Assembly (NCBI RefSeq): GCF_000972845.2
Contig: NC_040022.1
Span: 11,019,422-11,083,421 of the forward strand
Reading direction: 5' to 3'
Length of the DNA: 64,000 nt
Source of the DNA: Larimichthys crocea
Lineage: Eukaryota > Chordata > Actinopteri > Sciaenidae
Shown here: positions 1 to 13,290 of the stretch, piece after piece
Numbering within the stretch: position 1 is the first letter of the stretch
Layout: each line of letters begins with the position of its first letter
Program-made: the position numbers and the translations under genes
Notes under the pieces: model-generated
Databases searched by the model: none
The model's input: only the letters and a program-made list of their open reading frames with translations
What the model was told of the DNA's origin: nothing

Positions 1-1394
1 GGTGTCAAGTGCATGCAGGCCAGATTTGGGGTTTGATTAGATTAGATTCAAAACCATTTTTTTCATGTATAAAACTCAATTTGTTTTTATTTGACATTTT
101 CTGTCTTTTCTCTTCCAGTTCCCAAATTTGCACGTATTCCAGTTCCAAATAAATCCCCAAATCTGGTTGTGGTATGATGAGTGCAGAGTGCCATGCCAAA
201 CATACAGTGTCATGTATCTCTTCACCACATTAGAGACAAAGTGCCAAGAGTCTTATTGTGGTAAGAGACATGGATACAAGAGAAATGAATTAGCTTATCT
301 TCTTCTCTGATGAGTGGATGTTACTTGTTAATGAATGAGAGATGGAAATGGTATCAAAGTGACCATACTGGGAAGTCTTACTGTGATATGCCCTGAGAGT
401 AAATTTCATTTCACTTTTTAGTCAATCAATAGGTCTGTCAATCGTTGATGAATACATTCTAAAATCCATAGTTTGTGAAACTGAATTGATGATGTAGAAG
501 GGCAGTGATTCACACCAGTACTGTTATTGCTTTGTGTTTGGTCTCTTGTTTATTGTCATGACTGTTAGGGACTGGATCAGTTAGCATTAGCCGGCATGCT
601 CAAACAGACAGGACATCACAGTTCAAAACATGAACAAGTTTATAACAAGTGGTCATGTTAACATCAGTTGTCTTGCTTCCTGTTTGACTTCCTGCTCCAG
701 TTTCAACCTTTGCTTGAAGGAAGCTTTGAGCTAGCTTTGACAGCGCTTTAAACCCATGAAGAGACGCAGATGAATCAGCCTAGTCTCACGCCAAAGTGTG
801 CAATACATCCGCCAATCCACTAGCATATACCATGTTAGTGACACGTTTTGCGGCACACACGTGTGAAGGTTCAGTACCAGCATAATGACAGAAGCAATAG
901 ATAAACGTAGTATAAAGAGCGACAAAGTCTTTGTATGGAGGCAGTTGGGGTGGATGGATGCAACAAACACCTAACCCAGCAACCAGGAGCCACTGTTTGT
1001 CTCATATGGGACCAAGGTCAGCATTAAGTTATGTACAGAAGTTAATTTATGTAAGTTGTGTCATGTACGTAACACAGCTTATGATTAACCTAACCAGTAG
1101 TTTTGTTGTGAATCTAACCCAACGGTGACCACACCAAGCTTTATTTTGAAAGTGTAACCAGCCAATTAACCCGACAGAAGCAGAAGAACTTGTTGAAAAC
1201 ATCATACCTCCATGACTGGGTGAGGCAAAACATGAAGGACCAGTGGGTCTATTACAGACTTTGGCGTGATTCCAGATTGGAGAAATACAACAGCTGAAAA
1301 TTATGGAAACAAATCAATATTTCGATGTCTAGTAACTTTTTGCTATCGAACTGTTGAAAGTTAGATGAAAAGATTGATTGATTGATTGAGTCTC
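1..1394. other. No gene recognised
   Basis: AT-rich non-coding sequence. Open frames are short and show no conserved motif. It could be intergenic or intron; nothing in it identifies a gene. Confidence 0.5.
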
Positions 1395-1560
1395 ATCTAT
1401 GTACTGTAAATACTTAACTATAGCTAGCAGTGGTTAGCTTAGTTTAGTATAAATACTGAAGACAGAGAAACAGCTAGCCTTGCTGGCTCTGTCCGAAGCT
1501 AACAAAATACCTCTAAAGCTCACTGACTAACATGTTACATCTCACAAACAAAGTGAAAAA
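1395..1560. repeat. Dispersed fish repeat, GCTAGC-rich family
   Basis: The segment with repeated GCTAGC/TTAGCTTAG words followed by a stretch about 'cctctaaagctcactgactaacatg' resembles a repeat common in percomorph fish. Related sequence occurs at about 15.53-15.86, 18.53-18.86, 48.12-48.20 and 60.16-60.21 kb in this window. No coding capacity. The family assignment is from memory of fish genomes and was not searched. Confidence 0.5.
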
Positions 1561-2165
1561 AGTGCCAAGTGCACTTACTTTCAGGAGTTGCGGCTATTTT
1601 TTCAACTTAGAGGCCAGAAAACTGTAATTACAATTTACATACCAGTAATTTGTATAGTGTAAGTTTCTTCTTTTTTATGTTACCAAATTGCTGAAACATT
1701 TCCAGAATCTTGTGACATTAAGATTGCCCTTCCTTTTTTTGATCCATCTTAATCTTTTCTTCCTTCCTTTATCCCTCCTTCTTTCCTTTCCTCCATTATT
1801 AAAATGGTCTTGCCGTTCGAGGAAGCCTGCTGTGACTGCAGCCTGTCTGTATAGATGATTCGGCAGTCTGTTTGATTTTCTTAAATACAGTTTCAGCCAC
1901 TGCCACTGTTTCGTCTGGATTGCTGATATGACAACATCTGTTGTCTGAGGATTTCCTTTGACTTACAGGATCAGGTGGGTTTTCTTTCTGAACTTCTATG
2001 AAAGCTCTTGTGTAACAATGTCTACATACTGTAGACTATATACTGTATAAAAGTACTGTGTACGTGTTAATGTTCACACTTTTGAAATTCTCTCTCCCTC
2101 CCATGAGTCTACAGTATGAGCGTCTTAAATATAATATTCAAAGTGTTCCTCTCTTTTAGCACTGA

Positions 2166-2188
2166 TGTGTGTGTGTGTGTGTGTGTGT
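2166..2188. repeat. (TG)n microsatellite
   Basis: Uninterrupted TG dinucleotide run of about 11 units. Confidence 0.95.
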
Positions 2189-2965
2189 AAAACTGCAGAA
2201 GCAGGGAATGGCCAGATAATAGAAACAGCCACTCCCTACATCTCCCCTTAAAATATTCCTCTTCACAGTAAATTATTCATCCTGTGTCTCGGGGGACACA
2301 TATCCAGTAAGATGTCTGCACTGGCAATCGATGGTTAGTGAAACCACTGCTGCATGAGAGCCCTGGGTACCTGGGAGCCCACGGACACAAACAGCAAAGA
2401 GCATGTCTTTTACTAAATTAATCCTGAAGACGGTCCCAGTTTTTATCAGGTAGTCCTTGTTACCAGTTCTCTAATGATAAATTAATAATGTGCCAGTAGA
2501 ATCTTTGAAGACGCTGCTAGAAAGATAGATAGTGCGTACATCCCATTTTTTGTATGCTGTCTACCCTTACTGTGTCTGTATTTCTGACCTCATCTGCAGT
2601 GAGGAGCAACTTCCTCAGCTCAATGTTTTGGTCTTACAACCCACAACTTTATCATCTGGTTCATTCCCACAGTTCTCATCCGTCCCATTTCTAAATGCAG
2701 CAGATGGACAGAGTTAGCACCTAGCTGGGAAACATAGTGCTAGGTTGATAAAGAGCCAGATATTTCCCCTAGGAGTTGGTGGAGACCAAAGATAGAGCTA
2801 AAAGGAGAGTAGTAATGATTTTAATGTTATCCATTTGAAAAATTACATTTAAATTGATCTTTTTTAAATAATTTTTTCATGTGGGATTTTTTGAGAAAAA
2901 TACCTTTGTTTCTGGAAAAAAATATATCTTAGAATAAAACACTTTTACAACCAAGCAGCAACCTT
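2189..2965. other. No gene recognised
   Basis: Non-coding in appearance; no splice-bounded frame or repeat identified. Confidence 0.45.
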
Positions 2966-2969
2966 CATG

Positions 2970-3415
2970 GCTGTGAAATGAAGCCAACATGGAAGTGCCA
3001 AAACTGTAATTCATTAAACAGCCACTTGAGGCTGGCTGCAGAACATTTTAATCTCCGTAAGTCCCCATGTTGAAATGTCCAACGTTCACAGCAGAAATAA
3101 ACATGTTTACAGTCTGGTACAAAAAACTGTTTTGGTCTCTACAGCTAATTTCCCCGTACATGACAACTGTGAATTTTTATACAACTCACCTGTTCAAAAT
3201 GATATTAAGGCTTAAAGTTATGCAGCATTAAGAGCGTGGACGCTTTGACTGACAGGTAGGTGCTGTTGCTCGTTTAAGCAACCAGGCAACTTTTAGATTA
3301 GCAGGGAGGAGGAAGAGGCAGTACAGCCAACAGACCACAGATTCTGAACTTCGAAACGGCACATCGAACACCTACGGGTGACGTCACAGATACGCTGTCC
3401 ATTGTTTATACTGTC
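2970..3415 (+). repeat. Dispersed fish repeat A, near full length
   Basis: It runs from 'gaagccaacatggaagtgcc' through 'agcagaaataaacatgttta' to 'gggtgacgtcacagatacg' and 'tttatactgtcattggg'. This order of blocks is that of a very common teleost non-coding repeat, probably a non-autonomous DNA element. A fragment of its right end recurs at 6,676-6,780 and an inverted partial copy at about 62.07-62.20 kb. The superfamily was not determined. Confidence 0.7.
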
Positions 3416-6400
3416 ATTGGGTACAACTAGCTAAAACTAATGCCGTCCAATAAAACACTGAATTACTGAGTGTAATTCTACCTTATTGAAGGTTCTAAAT
3501 CAATTGAATCAATTTTATAATCATTTTATAGGCTTTAGTTTGTGGTACTGTTAAATAAAGTTGCATCATTGAAAAATGTTCCTAATATTATGTCTCATTA
3601 TATCAGTGAAGGTAGAGAAATAATAGAAATGCCTCTCAGTCCAAATCAATACAACTCAACAGCACCACAAAATGACTGTTCAGTTGAATCAACACGTCTC
3701 TAAACAATTTCAATATAAACTGATTAGAAGCTTCATGGGGGTAGAATTACACTCTTTCCATACATGATGGAATGCTCTGGCAGAGTTTAATCACTTGTTG
3801 ATATTAAGATGCTAGACTTTTTAGTTTGAGCAAACAACTCTGCAAACCAAAGAATAAAAAGCTAAGCGATCTCGATCACTTCAATACCTCTCGACCTCTG
3901 GGCTCAGTCTGGCTTTGTGATCTTGCCACAGAATTTTAGAAAAATCAATGCCGAACAAATTTGTTGCATTTTCTTCACTGCAATTAAATTTGAAACCACT
4001 GCTGTCTGACTTTTATGTCCAAGCGCATGAAATATGAGCCGGGCCCAGCAGTTAATTGTATCATCTCAATGTGCTTTGGAAGCTTTGGAATTATTGTGAT
4101 AAACACTACACATTAGGCATGAGGTTAACGGGTTAAAGAGGGTTTAAAAGCCTACAGATGTTTATATTTACTGATATTCACCGGTGCATCTTTGATCGTA
4201 TAAAGTCAAAGTACAATAAATGATAGGAAATACCCAAAAGCCCTCAATTAGTTTCTGCTTGGAACTTGGAGCCAAAAGACACATATTCAATATCTGCCAT
4301 CAGCCCTCATGGAGCAGATAATGAAATTAATGAGCTGCCTATAAGAGCCAACTCACTTTCCCATTTAAATAAATCACACTAAGTAATTCCTTGGCAGTCT
4401 TGTGTAGAAGTATTAAATCAAGAAGGTATGAGAGCACACGGCGCTGTCATTTTTCCCAGGCAGGGATGGTTCTCTCCTCCGAGCTTTAATGTTTTATAAC
4501 TAACTGGATGTTAATCAGGGGCTCTTCTGCAAAGTTAATCAAAAAATTGTATTAAACATTATTTAAAAAGTGTTGCAAGGCATACAAATGGACTGGAAAT
4601 GTGGCTTGAAATGAAATGAAAACATTCATAGTTCATAAGTATTAGAAAATCTGGTTTAAACAGCTCATTTTGACATTCAGACCATTTCTCAAGACCTGAT
4701 CATGTTTTGATTGATATCTCCTTCATGACCAGATAAGTAATGACCCGTTGTGGATGGCGAGCAACAACATTGTATTTCAAAAATCAATATGAGTCTGTGT
4801 GTACACTATATTTAGAATATGTTCACCACTTTACTTTGCTTTACTTTGTCAGTCTTTTCCAACTGAACTGAAGCTACCAGACTCAGTGTAAAGACTAACC
4901 AAGATGGTTTTATCAATTTTATTGTACAATTAAGTTAATCCTTGTTTTTCTTTTGTACGACAACAGACATGGATTTTTTTCAACGGACATGAGTGGTTCA
5001 CAGAATTAATTATGTAAAAATGTCAGAGAATAACCACGTCCAATTCAAACACAGTATCAGAAACATTTACCAAAAAACTTAACCTTCATGGCACCAGGAG
5101 GGTTAACTCAACAAGAGTATACTTTCATGTCTTTTTGGCCATATTGCTCTTATTGGCTGTAAATTCCAAAACAAAGGGGAAAAAACTGTGGTAATGGGTT
5201 GGACTGAAGTAAGACACACACAGAATTGATAATTTGACAATTTATACTTTATGCTATAAATAAAAGATAAAACCCGGCATGGTCATTTTGACCTCAGAAG
5301 ACAAAAGATGTATGGAAATCGAGAGGACATTACGAGGGAGACAATATTTCAAATCTGGATTGAAAGTAATGTTTCAAAGTATGTAAGACCTACGTAAATT
5401 ACAGAAAAGGATTTTAATTATATGAACCATTGATTATACAAATCTGATCTGTTGCAGCCATGTTTCGCTCAGGAGCTATTTTGGGCAATAACCAATTATG
5501 CATCCACTGCAGGGAATCTTCTGACTTTGACTTCCTGTTGTAAAGTTGTTTGAAGTGAACAAGGAGAGAGGACAATCGAGGTCAATCATTGGCGAGTGCA
5601 CTCAAGTGACTCACAAACTCAAGTGTTTCCCAATCACTTCAAAACCAACACACAAAACCACGTCTGCTGACGTCTGCCGACCCAACTCAATCGCTACTGC
5701 TGCATGAAAACTAAATGCCCACATGAACCACCGGTCAGGTGGACACTGGGGATCACAAACCCACCAGTAGGGTTCACCAAACCTTCACAGTGGGTCATGA
5801 GGCCTTCTTGATTTTAAGGGTTATAAGAATGTATAAGCTTTATGAAATAATTTATAAAATAATATATTTTATAAAATAAGATATAACCTCTGACAGGATA
5901 AGGGCACGGTGAACACCTCAACACAAGCTCCATTCACTCTAAATGCTAAACAGCCTCGTCCTGCATTAGAAAGGTTCAAATAACCAAAGAGCTCATTAAA
6001 CAATGAGAAGAAAACACTGAATCTGTCAAAAAAAAAAAAGCCTATTAAGTATGTGTTATTATTAAAACGTACAAAATAAAGACAGAGAAAGAGAGAATTG
6101 TATCAAAAGTTTAGGTGAACTCACCTCTTATGATATATTTACAGTTTACACAATCTAACAAGGAGATGAACACAATGAATGGTTCCATAACTTGTTGGGT
6201 GTCAATGGTTGACTTTCAGGACAATCTACCACAAAAACTGTGTATGCCTTTAACCTCTCACTATGACTGGGCGATATTATCTTGACTTTTATTTGGAAGC
6301 AGTCGGAATGATATGTGCATATTGTATCATTGTTAGCTGGAACTAATAACATTAACGATGGCTCTGCTTCAGCAATTACTGCAATGCAGCAAATAGCAGG

Positions 6401-6675
6401 GCTAGACTGGGATAACAACTCATGCTGGGATTCTACTCACTTTAATTTACTCATTTCATTTTTCATTTTTAACAATGTCCTGACACTGTGGACCAATCAG
6501 CTGGCCAGGAATTCTTCTGGTGCTGCCAGACAGAGAACAGTCGAGGCAATTACTGTATTTCTATGTGTTCAGTCTGCTGTTCCTTTGTCTCAGTTGGCTG
6601 TGTGTAAAGTGTCCCAGCACTCCCAGTGTTTTCCCTGTGTTGTTGTCTTGTCTTGGCTGGTTTTGATCTGTAGCT
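3416..6675. other. No gene recognised
   Basis: About 3.2 kb of AT-rich sequence. I see no exon with convincing splice sites and no named repeat. The longest open frames are ordinary chance frames. Confidence 0.45.
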
Positions 6676-6780
6676 GTGAAGTGAAGCTCACACTGAAGTG
6701 TCAAAAGAACTCCCAATGGCTTCAGAAATGTATAGGTGACGTCACGCATACTATGTCCATGTTTTATAAAGTCTATGGTT
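6676..6780 (+). repeat. Fragment of dispersed repeat A
   Basis: It contains the diagnostic right-end block 'ggtgacgtcacgcatactat' followed by 'ttttataaagtctatgg', matching the end of the element at 2,970-3,415. It lies inside a 169-codon open frame (6,315-6,824) that I do not regard as a gene. Confidence 0.6.
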
Positions 6781-7351
6781 TTAAATGTTGCCTTGACGCC
6801 TTGTTCTTTCATCGTTTTTTCTAAATAAACCATTAAACTGCATTAATTCTACTCCTAGCATCTGCATTTCCTGTTGTATTCCTGTTTTTGTGAGCTTTAG
6901 ATTTGGACAGATGATGTCCAAACAGATCATTTAGACAAATACAGACTAGTTGTTCCCATCTCCTTTTGAGAATAAATTGTAGTTCAAATCTTACAGAAGT
7001 AGTTGTTGAACTGATACAAAACAGTTGACTGCATAATTTACATTTTACATTTTTATTAATATTCTGATTTTTTTCTAAACCATATTACCCAGCCCTATCT
7101 CACCCCATCAGAGTTTTCCCTGTTTCATTCTTAAGCTGGACGTATTAAAGCTTGCACCCCCTCCGAATGACAGAGCAAACACAAACATGCCAACACCCAC
7201 TCTGAAGGTTGCTCCTGTCTTCATGCTGCTGTGGGGTTGTGGTGTTGTGTTGGCTGCCCCACAGCAGAGAGAGTGACTGTCTATAAATAACTCCAGCTCA
7301 AAGCTCTGCAGGGAAGGCCCTGCATAGAATGAGCCGGGGATTAACCATGAC
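6781..7351. other. No gene recognised
   Basis: Non-coding in appearance. Confidence 0.4.
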
Positions 7352-7415
7352 TATCTCTCTCTCTCTCTCACACACACACATGCAAACGCACACACACACA
7401 CACACAAACACACAT
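7352..7415. repeat. Compound (TC)n(CA)n microsatellite
   Basis: A TC run is followed by an imperfect CA run with a short 'tgcaaacg' interruption. It produces two spurious open frames on opposite strands. Confidence 0.9.
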
Positions 7416-9639
7416 ACATTCCTAGACCCACTCATACTATACACGCAGGTACGCATTAAGCACAAACATCCAGTATCTAATAGAGGATACTCACGTATGT
7501 GGTTTGCATGCAGATGAATCACGCTCATACATATTCACACACACTCAGAGAAAAAGCATGAAATAGACTGCTACTGTTACACAGTGTTTGTTAGCATGTG
7601 CTGTATATATTTAGCCTTTATTGATAAATTCCAATCCCTGATTGGCTTACAAGCCACCAAAAAGCATCCATCTTAAAACTAGTAAATAACAAAATGTTGA
7701 CACCCAGCCATCTAAGATTTTTGCAATGTTAGCTTGTCAAGTATGGAGGACCATTGCTGTCATGTAAATGATGTACGGAATTTTATTCATTGATATCTAG
7801 CTGGACTCTAACTGGTCAATAAAAATATTGATAAATTGATAAATGTTCCAAATTGAAAGTGTGTTTGTAAAACACAAATGGAATTCAAAGTATGGATTTT
7901 AAACAGTAAATTATCATTTCCTTTCTTTCATGGAGACGTTAGCTATCGTTAGCAGTCCTGAAACACGGCGTGACATGGTCTCACTCACAAATCTACAAAC
8001 AGTCAACTGAGCCGTTAACCAAACAGTTAATTCCCACCATGTACTTTGCTAATTTCTATATCTGAAGTCATGTTACTATGAGTCTTTTGTCAACATTTTA
8101 AGCAGCTCATGTTGTAAAATCTTACACAGAGAGATTATCACGCTATTACGATAGTTTAACTGGTCATTTTAAAGTCCCCATGAAGCCAAAATTGACATTT
8201 GAGCATTTCTTTCTCACTTCATCTTTTAACTATACTTTAATACCAGGACCAACAAGTCATTTTTTAAGTTTGTCATTTCCTGATAAAGAGTAAAAAGGGT
8301 GAAAGGTAAACACGGACAGTAGCTCATAACACTAGCTGAAGTGCACAGCCATGGATGTGTAACACACACTCGCTATTGGCTATTGTGAGCATCAATCAAT
8401 ATGTGCAACAGGTCCCTCCCTATCCTTCCAGTTGTAGAAGCTTGGTCGGAGTAATGAATCTGGCTGCACTGCTGCCTGAGAAAACATATTTCAGGGAAAT
8501 CCCTATGAGTTTTAAAGGGGTTTGTTGAGATTGAGGCTAAGTGATTCTAAGTTAGATCCATTTCAAGTAAATCTACGACGAATGGCAAACTTTGCATGCA
8601 TACGTTTAGTTTTCTGAAGAAAAAATGCAAATATTTGGAGTCTTGTTACATTTCTGTTGTTTCTTGCAAGTGTATGATTCATTGAGAAACTGATTGATGT
8701 GATGCAAGCTGGTCCATTTAGGACTAATTAGGAAAAGCAGAAACTGCTTGTGTTGTTGTCGGTAAAATACCAGGTTGCAGTTCCAGGCCTGAATGGTGCG
8801 GTTCATTTTGTATTGGATTGTAAAAAAAAAAAAAAACATCAAAAAGCTTTCCTGCTGTTTGAAGCGAGGTGTTTGTCAAATGCAAAACACGACAGATACG
8901 CCGACGATGTGGTCTGCTACCTCCAAAATTGGGTGTGGGTGTTAAAACAGAGGCGAGAGCGGAGAAACAAATCACAGTCTCTTGATGAATAGTTGCTGAA
9001 CAATAGATGGTCGAACAGGGAAATTATGTGGGAAATAAACTGTTCACTTAATTAAAGAGGAGAGAGAAAGAGACCGTAGAGAAAAGGAAGACACATTCAG
9101 GAGAGCTGCCATCGATTGTAGCCCACTCACTTGTTCCATCACACGAAAGGGTGTCTGTTTCTGTTTCTCCATCTCTGACTGTAGGATGAAAAGCACCTCA
9201 GCTCAGATTTATTGATTTTGACACAATTAGATCAATCAGGTTGTCCTTGAAACACAAAAAGCACCCACTCTGCACTGCCGGGCGACTAAATAAACGTTGA
9301 CAGCAATGAGGAGAATTTCAATTTCTAGCTGAAACCATCTGTCATTGATTGGATTGAGATAGATGATTCAACCTTGGGCCATAAATGCCCTCAAATTAAA
9401 TCTTGAAAACTACATTTTCACAATACACTGGTTATTTTCCCATGGACAGAGGAACCAAGTTCCGCACTCTAGTCAGTTTCTTCTAATCGAAGGGAAATGA
9501 TCAAATCCAACAAAAACACCACGATTGCCTGTAATAACAGGACATATCAGGCAGTATGTCCTTAACCATGTTATTCTTGAACATTTGTAATGTTTACATG
9601 CTTCAGTCTTGAGTGGCTGCTCTCTAATCCAGTGGTTTG
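7416..9639. other. No gene recognised
   Basis: About 2.2 kb without a recognisable gene. It includes an A-run at about 8,821-8,835. The open frames around 8.6-9.0 kb overlap this run and lack splice signals or familiar motifs. Confidence 0.4.
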
Positions 9640-9740
9640 ATGAAGGCCAGATGGCTAGTAAGACTGCCTAGTGGACAAAAGGTCATCAGTTCAATCTCCA
9701 CCACAGTAAGAGTCTGTCCAAGTGTCTTAATGACCCTTTT
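9640..9740 (+). repeat. SINE-like tRNA-derived fragment
   Basis: The phrase 'ggtcatcagttcaatctcca' resembles a pol III B box, and the surrounding wording ('gccagatggctagtaagactgcctagtggacaaaag') resembles the head of fish tRNA-derived SINEs. It is short and degenerate, so the assignment is tentative. Confidence 0.4.
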
Positions 9741-11744
9741 TGCTCTTTAAACTGTCTGTGTTTACTGAAGAGCACAAGTCAAAGGCAGAAAATCCCTGTG
9801 TGAATCCTGAGGTGAATTCACTTAAGATAGCAGATCAATAATTCATTAACATTTCTTTAAACTGCACAAGCCCGCTATACCCACATGAATCCCACAGCAT
9901 GTAACTTTTCTACAGATTTTAAATCATGCTGATGCTGCACTGGCTTGTAATCAGGTGAATGGTGTCTCTGTCATTCATACGTCTGTTCTCACACTATGTA
10001 ACTTCGGGCTTTGGGTTGGGAGAAGTACGTAACGCTTTACGGCACTAAGTCGCTTTACAGAGAAAATGTTTTCTGGTTTTCCCTCCCCCACCTCAACTCT
10101 GTAATTTACAGAGTTTCCTGATGGACAGTGAAGTAAACTGCTGCCAAATGTAGCTGCTGTTAGCTGATGTCATCTGTTAGCAATGCCCGGACTGTGAGCT
10201 CAGAGCCACCAGGAAGAGGATATTTTCAGGCCCAGGGCTCAGGGGAATGCTAATGGGGAGTGGAGCCAGTGTCGTGCCAGAACTGGAGCTGGGCTAAGTA
10301 ATATTTACTGGCTGCTATGTCTTGTGTTGTTGCACTTGCTTGATATTTGGCTATTAGCAAAGTTGCCGAATCTCTACGCATGCAACTTGTCTGTTTTAGA
10401 TGACAAAAAAAAAAGAAAAAAGAATATATCTACGAAGAAAAACATTTGATTTTGAAGGTAAATGATCAAGCTTTAAAAAATTATCACCTCTCATCAGCCT
10501 ACAGAGAAGAGAGAGATAAGTTGTCAGGCTGCTAATCATCATTCATTTTTCATAGATACTTTATTGATCCCTCAATCTAAACATACACACATAGAGGGCT
10601 CATAGACATGCAAATGTGGAGAGAAGGTGGAGTGATGGGCAGCCATGTAGCAGCGCCCTGGGAGCAGTTAGGGGTTCGGTACCTACCACCAGGAGGTGAA
10701 CTGGCACCTTTCATGGTACTTTTCCACCCTCCATACTTTGGTCCATGCTGGACCACCCTGAGCTACTGCCACCCCCAAATGTTATGGGTTATCTTAATGT
10801 TAGCTTAGCAATAATTCTAGCAAATGTTCTTACATGTGAAGCAGTACTGTCATCTTATTGTCTTTACAGGCTTTACAGGCTTGGCTAAATGAATGAATGT
10901 AATATGATCATATTTGCCGCCAGCAACAAGCTAACATTAGCAATTTAGCATGCCTGATGCTAAAAGTAATTTATTGGTAAGAGTACAAAATATCTCAGAA
11001 GATTGTTATGTTTTGACCCTCAGGGACACCGTATGGTAGTCTCAAAATGACCAAATATATTTGTTTTATATGAGCTTGTTAGAATTTGACAAATGACTAA
11101 AGCAGCTGATATAATCTATCATCAAAAGGAAAAGGAGTAAATGGTATCACATTGATCAGATGAGCAATGACAAGCTGGCAGCTGTGAGTACGTTGGATCT
11201 CTGCATCATCCCACACTGATGGACAGTCAGTGACAGCTTCACGCTTAGAGCAGTAAAGAGCCCTGCCTGGGATCAACATCGGATCAAGAAAAACACAGCG
11301 TTTCTTATGTTTCTCCCTCTACAGGGAAATCAACACATAGGATCACATACAACAAGTAAGTGCTAGAGGCTCGACTACACACATCATCTTTTTTCCCCAC
11401 TGAAAGCTTTCCTGGCAGAATAATTATGAAAGTCATGAAAAATTCATGAATACATTTGACAAACAGGCAGACTGTTGAAAGGCCATCACCTGCTTTGGAA
11501 GTGAGAATAGGGAGAGCTGCTTTGAAACAGTTTGCCTGCCAACACCACCGGGCAACTGATATAAAGAGACGATCTAGATCTGCCTCGAACAACATCATAT
11601 TAACCTTTTTAAACCAACCATTTCCCATGATACATTGTATTTTTTCCACTAATGACTTGTTAAAACTGATGCTGTGCTCATTGTGGTGACATTTGTTACA
11701 GTATGTCCAGCAACAGTACATAGTCTGCTGGGCAAGTGATGGTG

Positions 11745-11749
<5 letters not shown>
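9741..11749. other. No gene recognised
   Basis: Non-coding in appearance. A stub at 10,551-10,575 ('catagatactttattgatccc') looks like the 3' end of a fish LINE. The 138-codon minus frame at 11,305-11,721 has no familiar motif and is not bounded by good splice sites. Confidence 0.4.

Positions 11750-11776
<27 letters not shown>
11750..11776. repeat. (TG)n microsatellite
   Basis: Uninterrupted TG run of about 13 units. Confidence 0.95.
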
Positions 11777-12459
11777 TAGCAGTGGGGGAAGTCTAACAAC
11801 AGGGCCGGTGGACATGTTTGACTCATTCTGGATGACCAAGAGGAGGAATGTAGCCTTTCATCCCATCACCTTAAAACATTCTATATTTCAGGATGCAGTC
11901 TGAGTTTATATCAACATGGCAGACAGATCCATGCTCTTTTACATCCACGTATACATGTTACAGGTGCATTGCTAGATTGGTTCTGTCACTTCGTATTGAT
12001 TGCATCCTTATCATGCATGACCAATAAACAGAGGTGGTGAACATGGAGCAAATGTTCCTGCAGTCTAATGTATGTGGAAAATACTAAAAATGTCATTGCC
12101 TGACAATAGAGGGAAGACAGAATAAGACTGCATCCATTCACCAAAATATGATGTATTTTGATGCTAAAATGTCCTTAGGCATGTCACCTAAGAATTAAAC
12201 AAAATCATATATATAATACATTTTATACACATTTTCATGTGTACATTAGCATGTCTGGCTAACTAGCTAAATTATTTTGTGGGGTCACAGGTTACATAAT
12301 AATAATATATAGTTCAGAAGTAGCACAGATGTGTAAAATTTTTCCCCACAGTGTTGAAGCTGGTCTTGAATATCAGCGTTCAGGCTACTGAGCTGTAATG
12401 CGCTAAGATTTGGGGACGTTTTAAACCCCAGCAACCATAGGTCAGCGTTACTCAATTTC
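11777..12459. other. No gene recognised
   Basis: Non-coding in appearance. Confidence 0.4.
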
Positions 12460-12700
12460 ATTTTACATTTACATTTAGTCATTTAGCAGACGCTTTTATC
12501 CAAAGCCACTTACAGAGAAGGGAACAATCAAGGTACAGTGCAATAAGAAAGCGTTAGTGCAGCAGTTAGTGCTTGTGACAATTCTTAAGGAGTAAATTTG
12601 TCATGTAGTGCTAGGAGAGAAGGTATAATCTGAAGAGCTCTGTCTTCAGGAGTTTTTAAAGGTAGAGAGGGACGCCCCTACTCTGGTAGGAACTAAAGAA
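12460..12700 (+). repeat. Dispersed fish repeat with CATTTAGCAGACGC core
   Basis: It starts with 'catttagtcatttagcagac' then 'gcttttatccaaagccactt', an abundant fish repeat core. Related cores occur at 24,768-24,850. No reading frame of interest. Confidence 0.65.
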
Positions 12701-12754
12701 GAAACAAGGAACAACAAACTCCAGTCTGACCATCTGCACACACATTGGTTAGTC

Positions 12755-13030
12755 GTCATCATGGCCTCCGTCTTTCTTTTGTCCCTCTCTTCCTGTTATC
12801 CACTTGCGACAGATGGCCACCCACCATGAGCTAGATGCTCGAGGTTTCTGCCTCTAATAATGAAAGTGTTTCCTTTCCACTGTCACCAAGTGCTTGCTCA
12901 TGGTTGGGACTGTTTGGTCTCTGTAAAAAATATTATAAAGAGAACGGCCTACACCTGCTTTGTGTGGAACGAGTCACGAGATTACTTCTGTTATGATTTG
13001 GAGCTATATAAATAAAATTGAATTGAATAT
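12755..13030 (+). mobile_element. 3' end of a non-LTR retrotransposon
   Basis: The blocks 'gacagatggccacccaccatg', 'ccactgtcaccaagtgcttg' and the terminal 'tatataaataaaattgaatt' occur in the order found at the 3' end of a common teleost LINE. No reverse transcriptase sequence is left, so this is a 5'-truncated copy. Confidence 0.65.
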
Positions 13031-13290
13031 ATACACTTTCTATTTCTATTATTTCAAATGTTATTTCCAAATAAGTATGTAGCCTACACATTTATTAACA
13101 TATAATAAGAACAATGCTGTTTCTTTACTTCCAGGTCTTGAGTAAATGAGTGAATGTGTAAGCTGGAAGAGAGTTAGCCAGGTAGCTACAGTTAATGAAA
13201 TCTTCTGGTAACTTAGTGTGATGGGGTAATTAAAATGTGATTATTAAATTAATTATTACGGAAGCGCATTGCTGCCACCCCCCAACCCCC

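Noticed and set aside
6315..6824. 169-codon plus-strand open frame
   Set aside because: It overlaps a fragment of dispersed repeat A, has no known domain and no splice or promoter support. Long chance frame.
11305..11721. 138-codon minus-strand open frame
   Set aside because: No recognised motif and no flanking signals; low-complexity Cys/His and hydrophobic pieces only.
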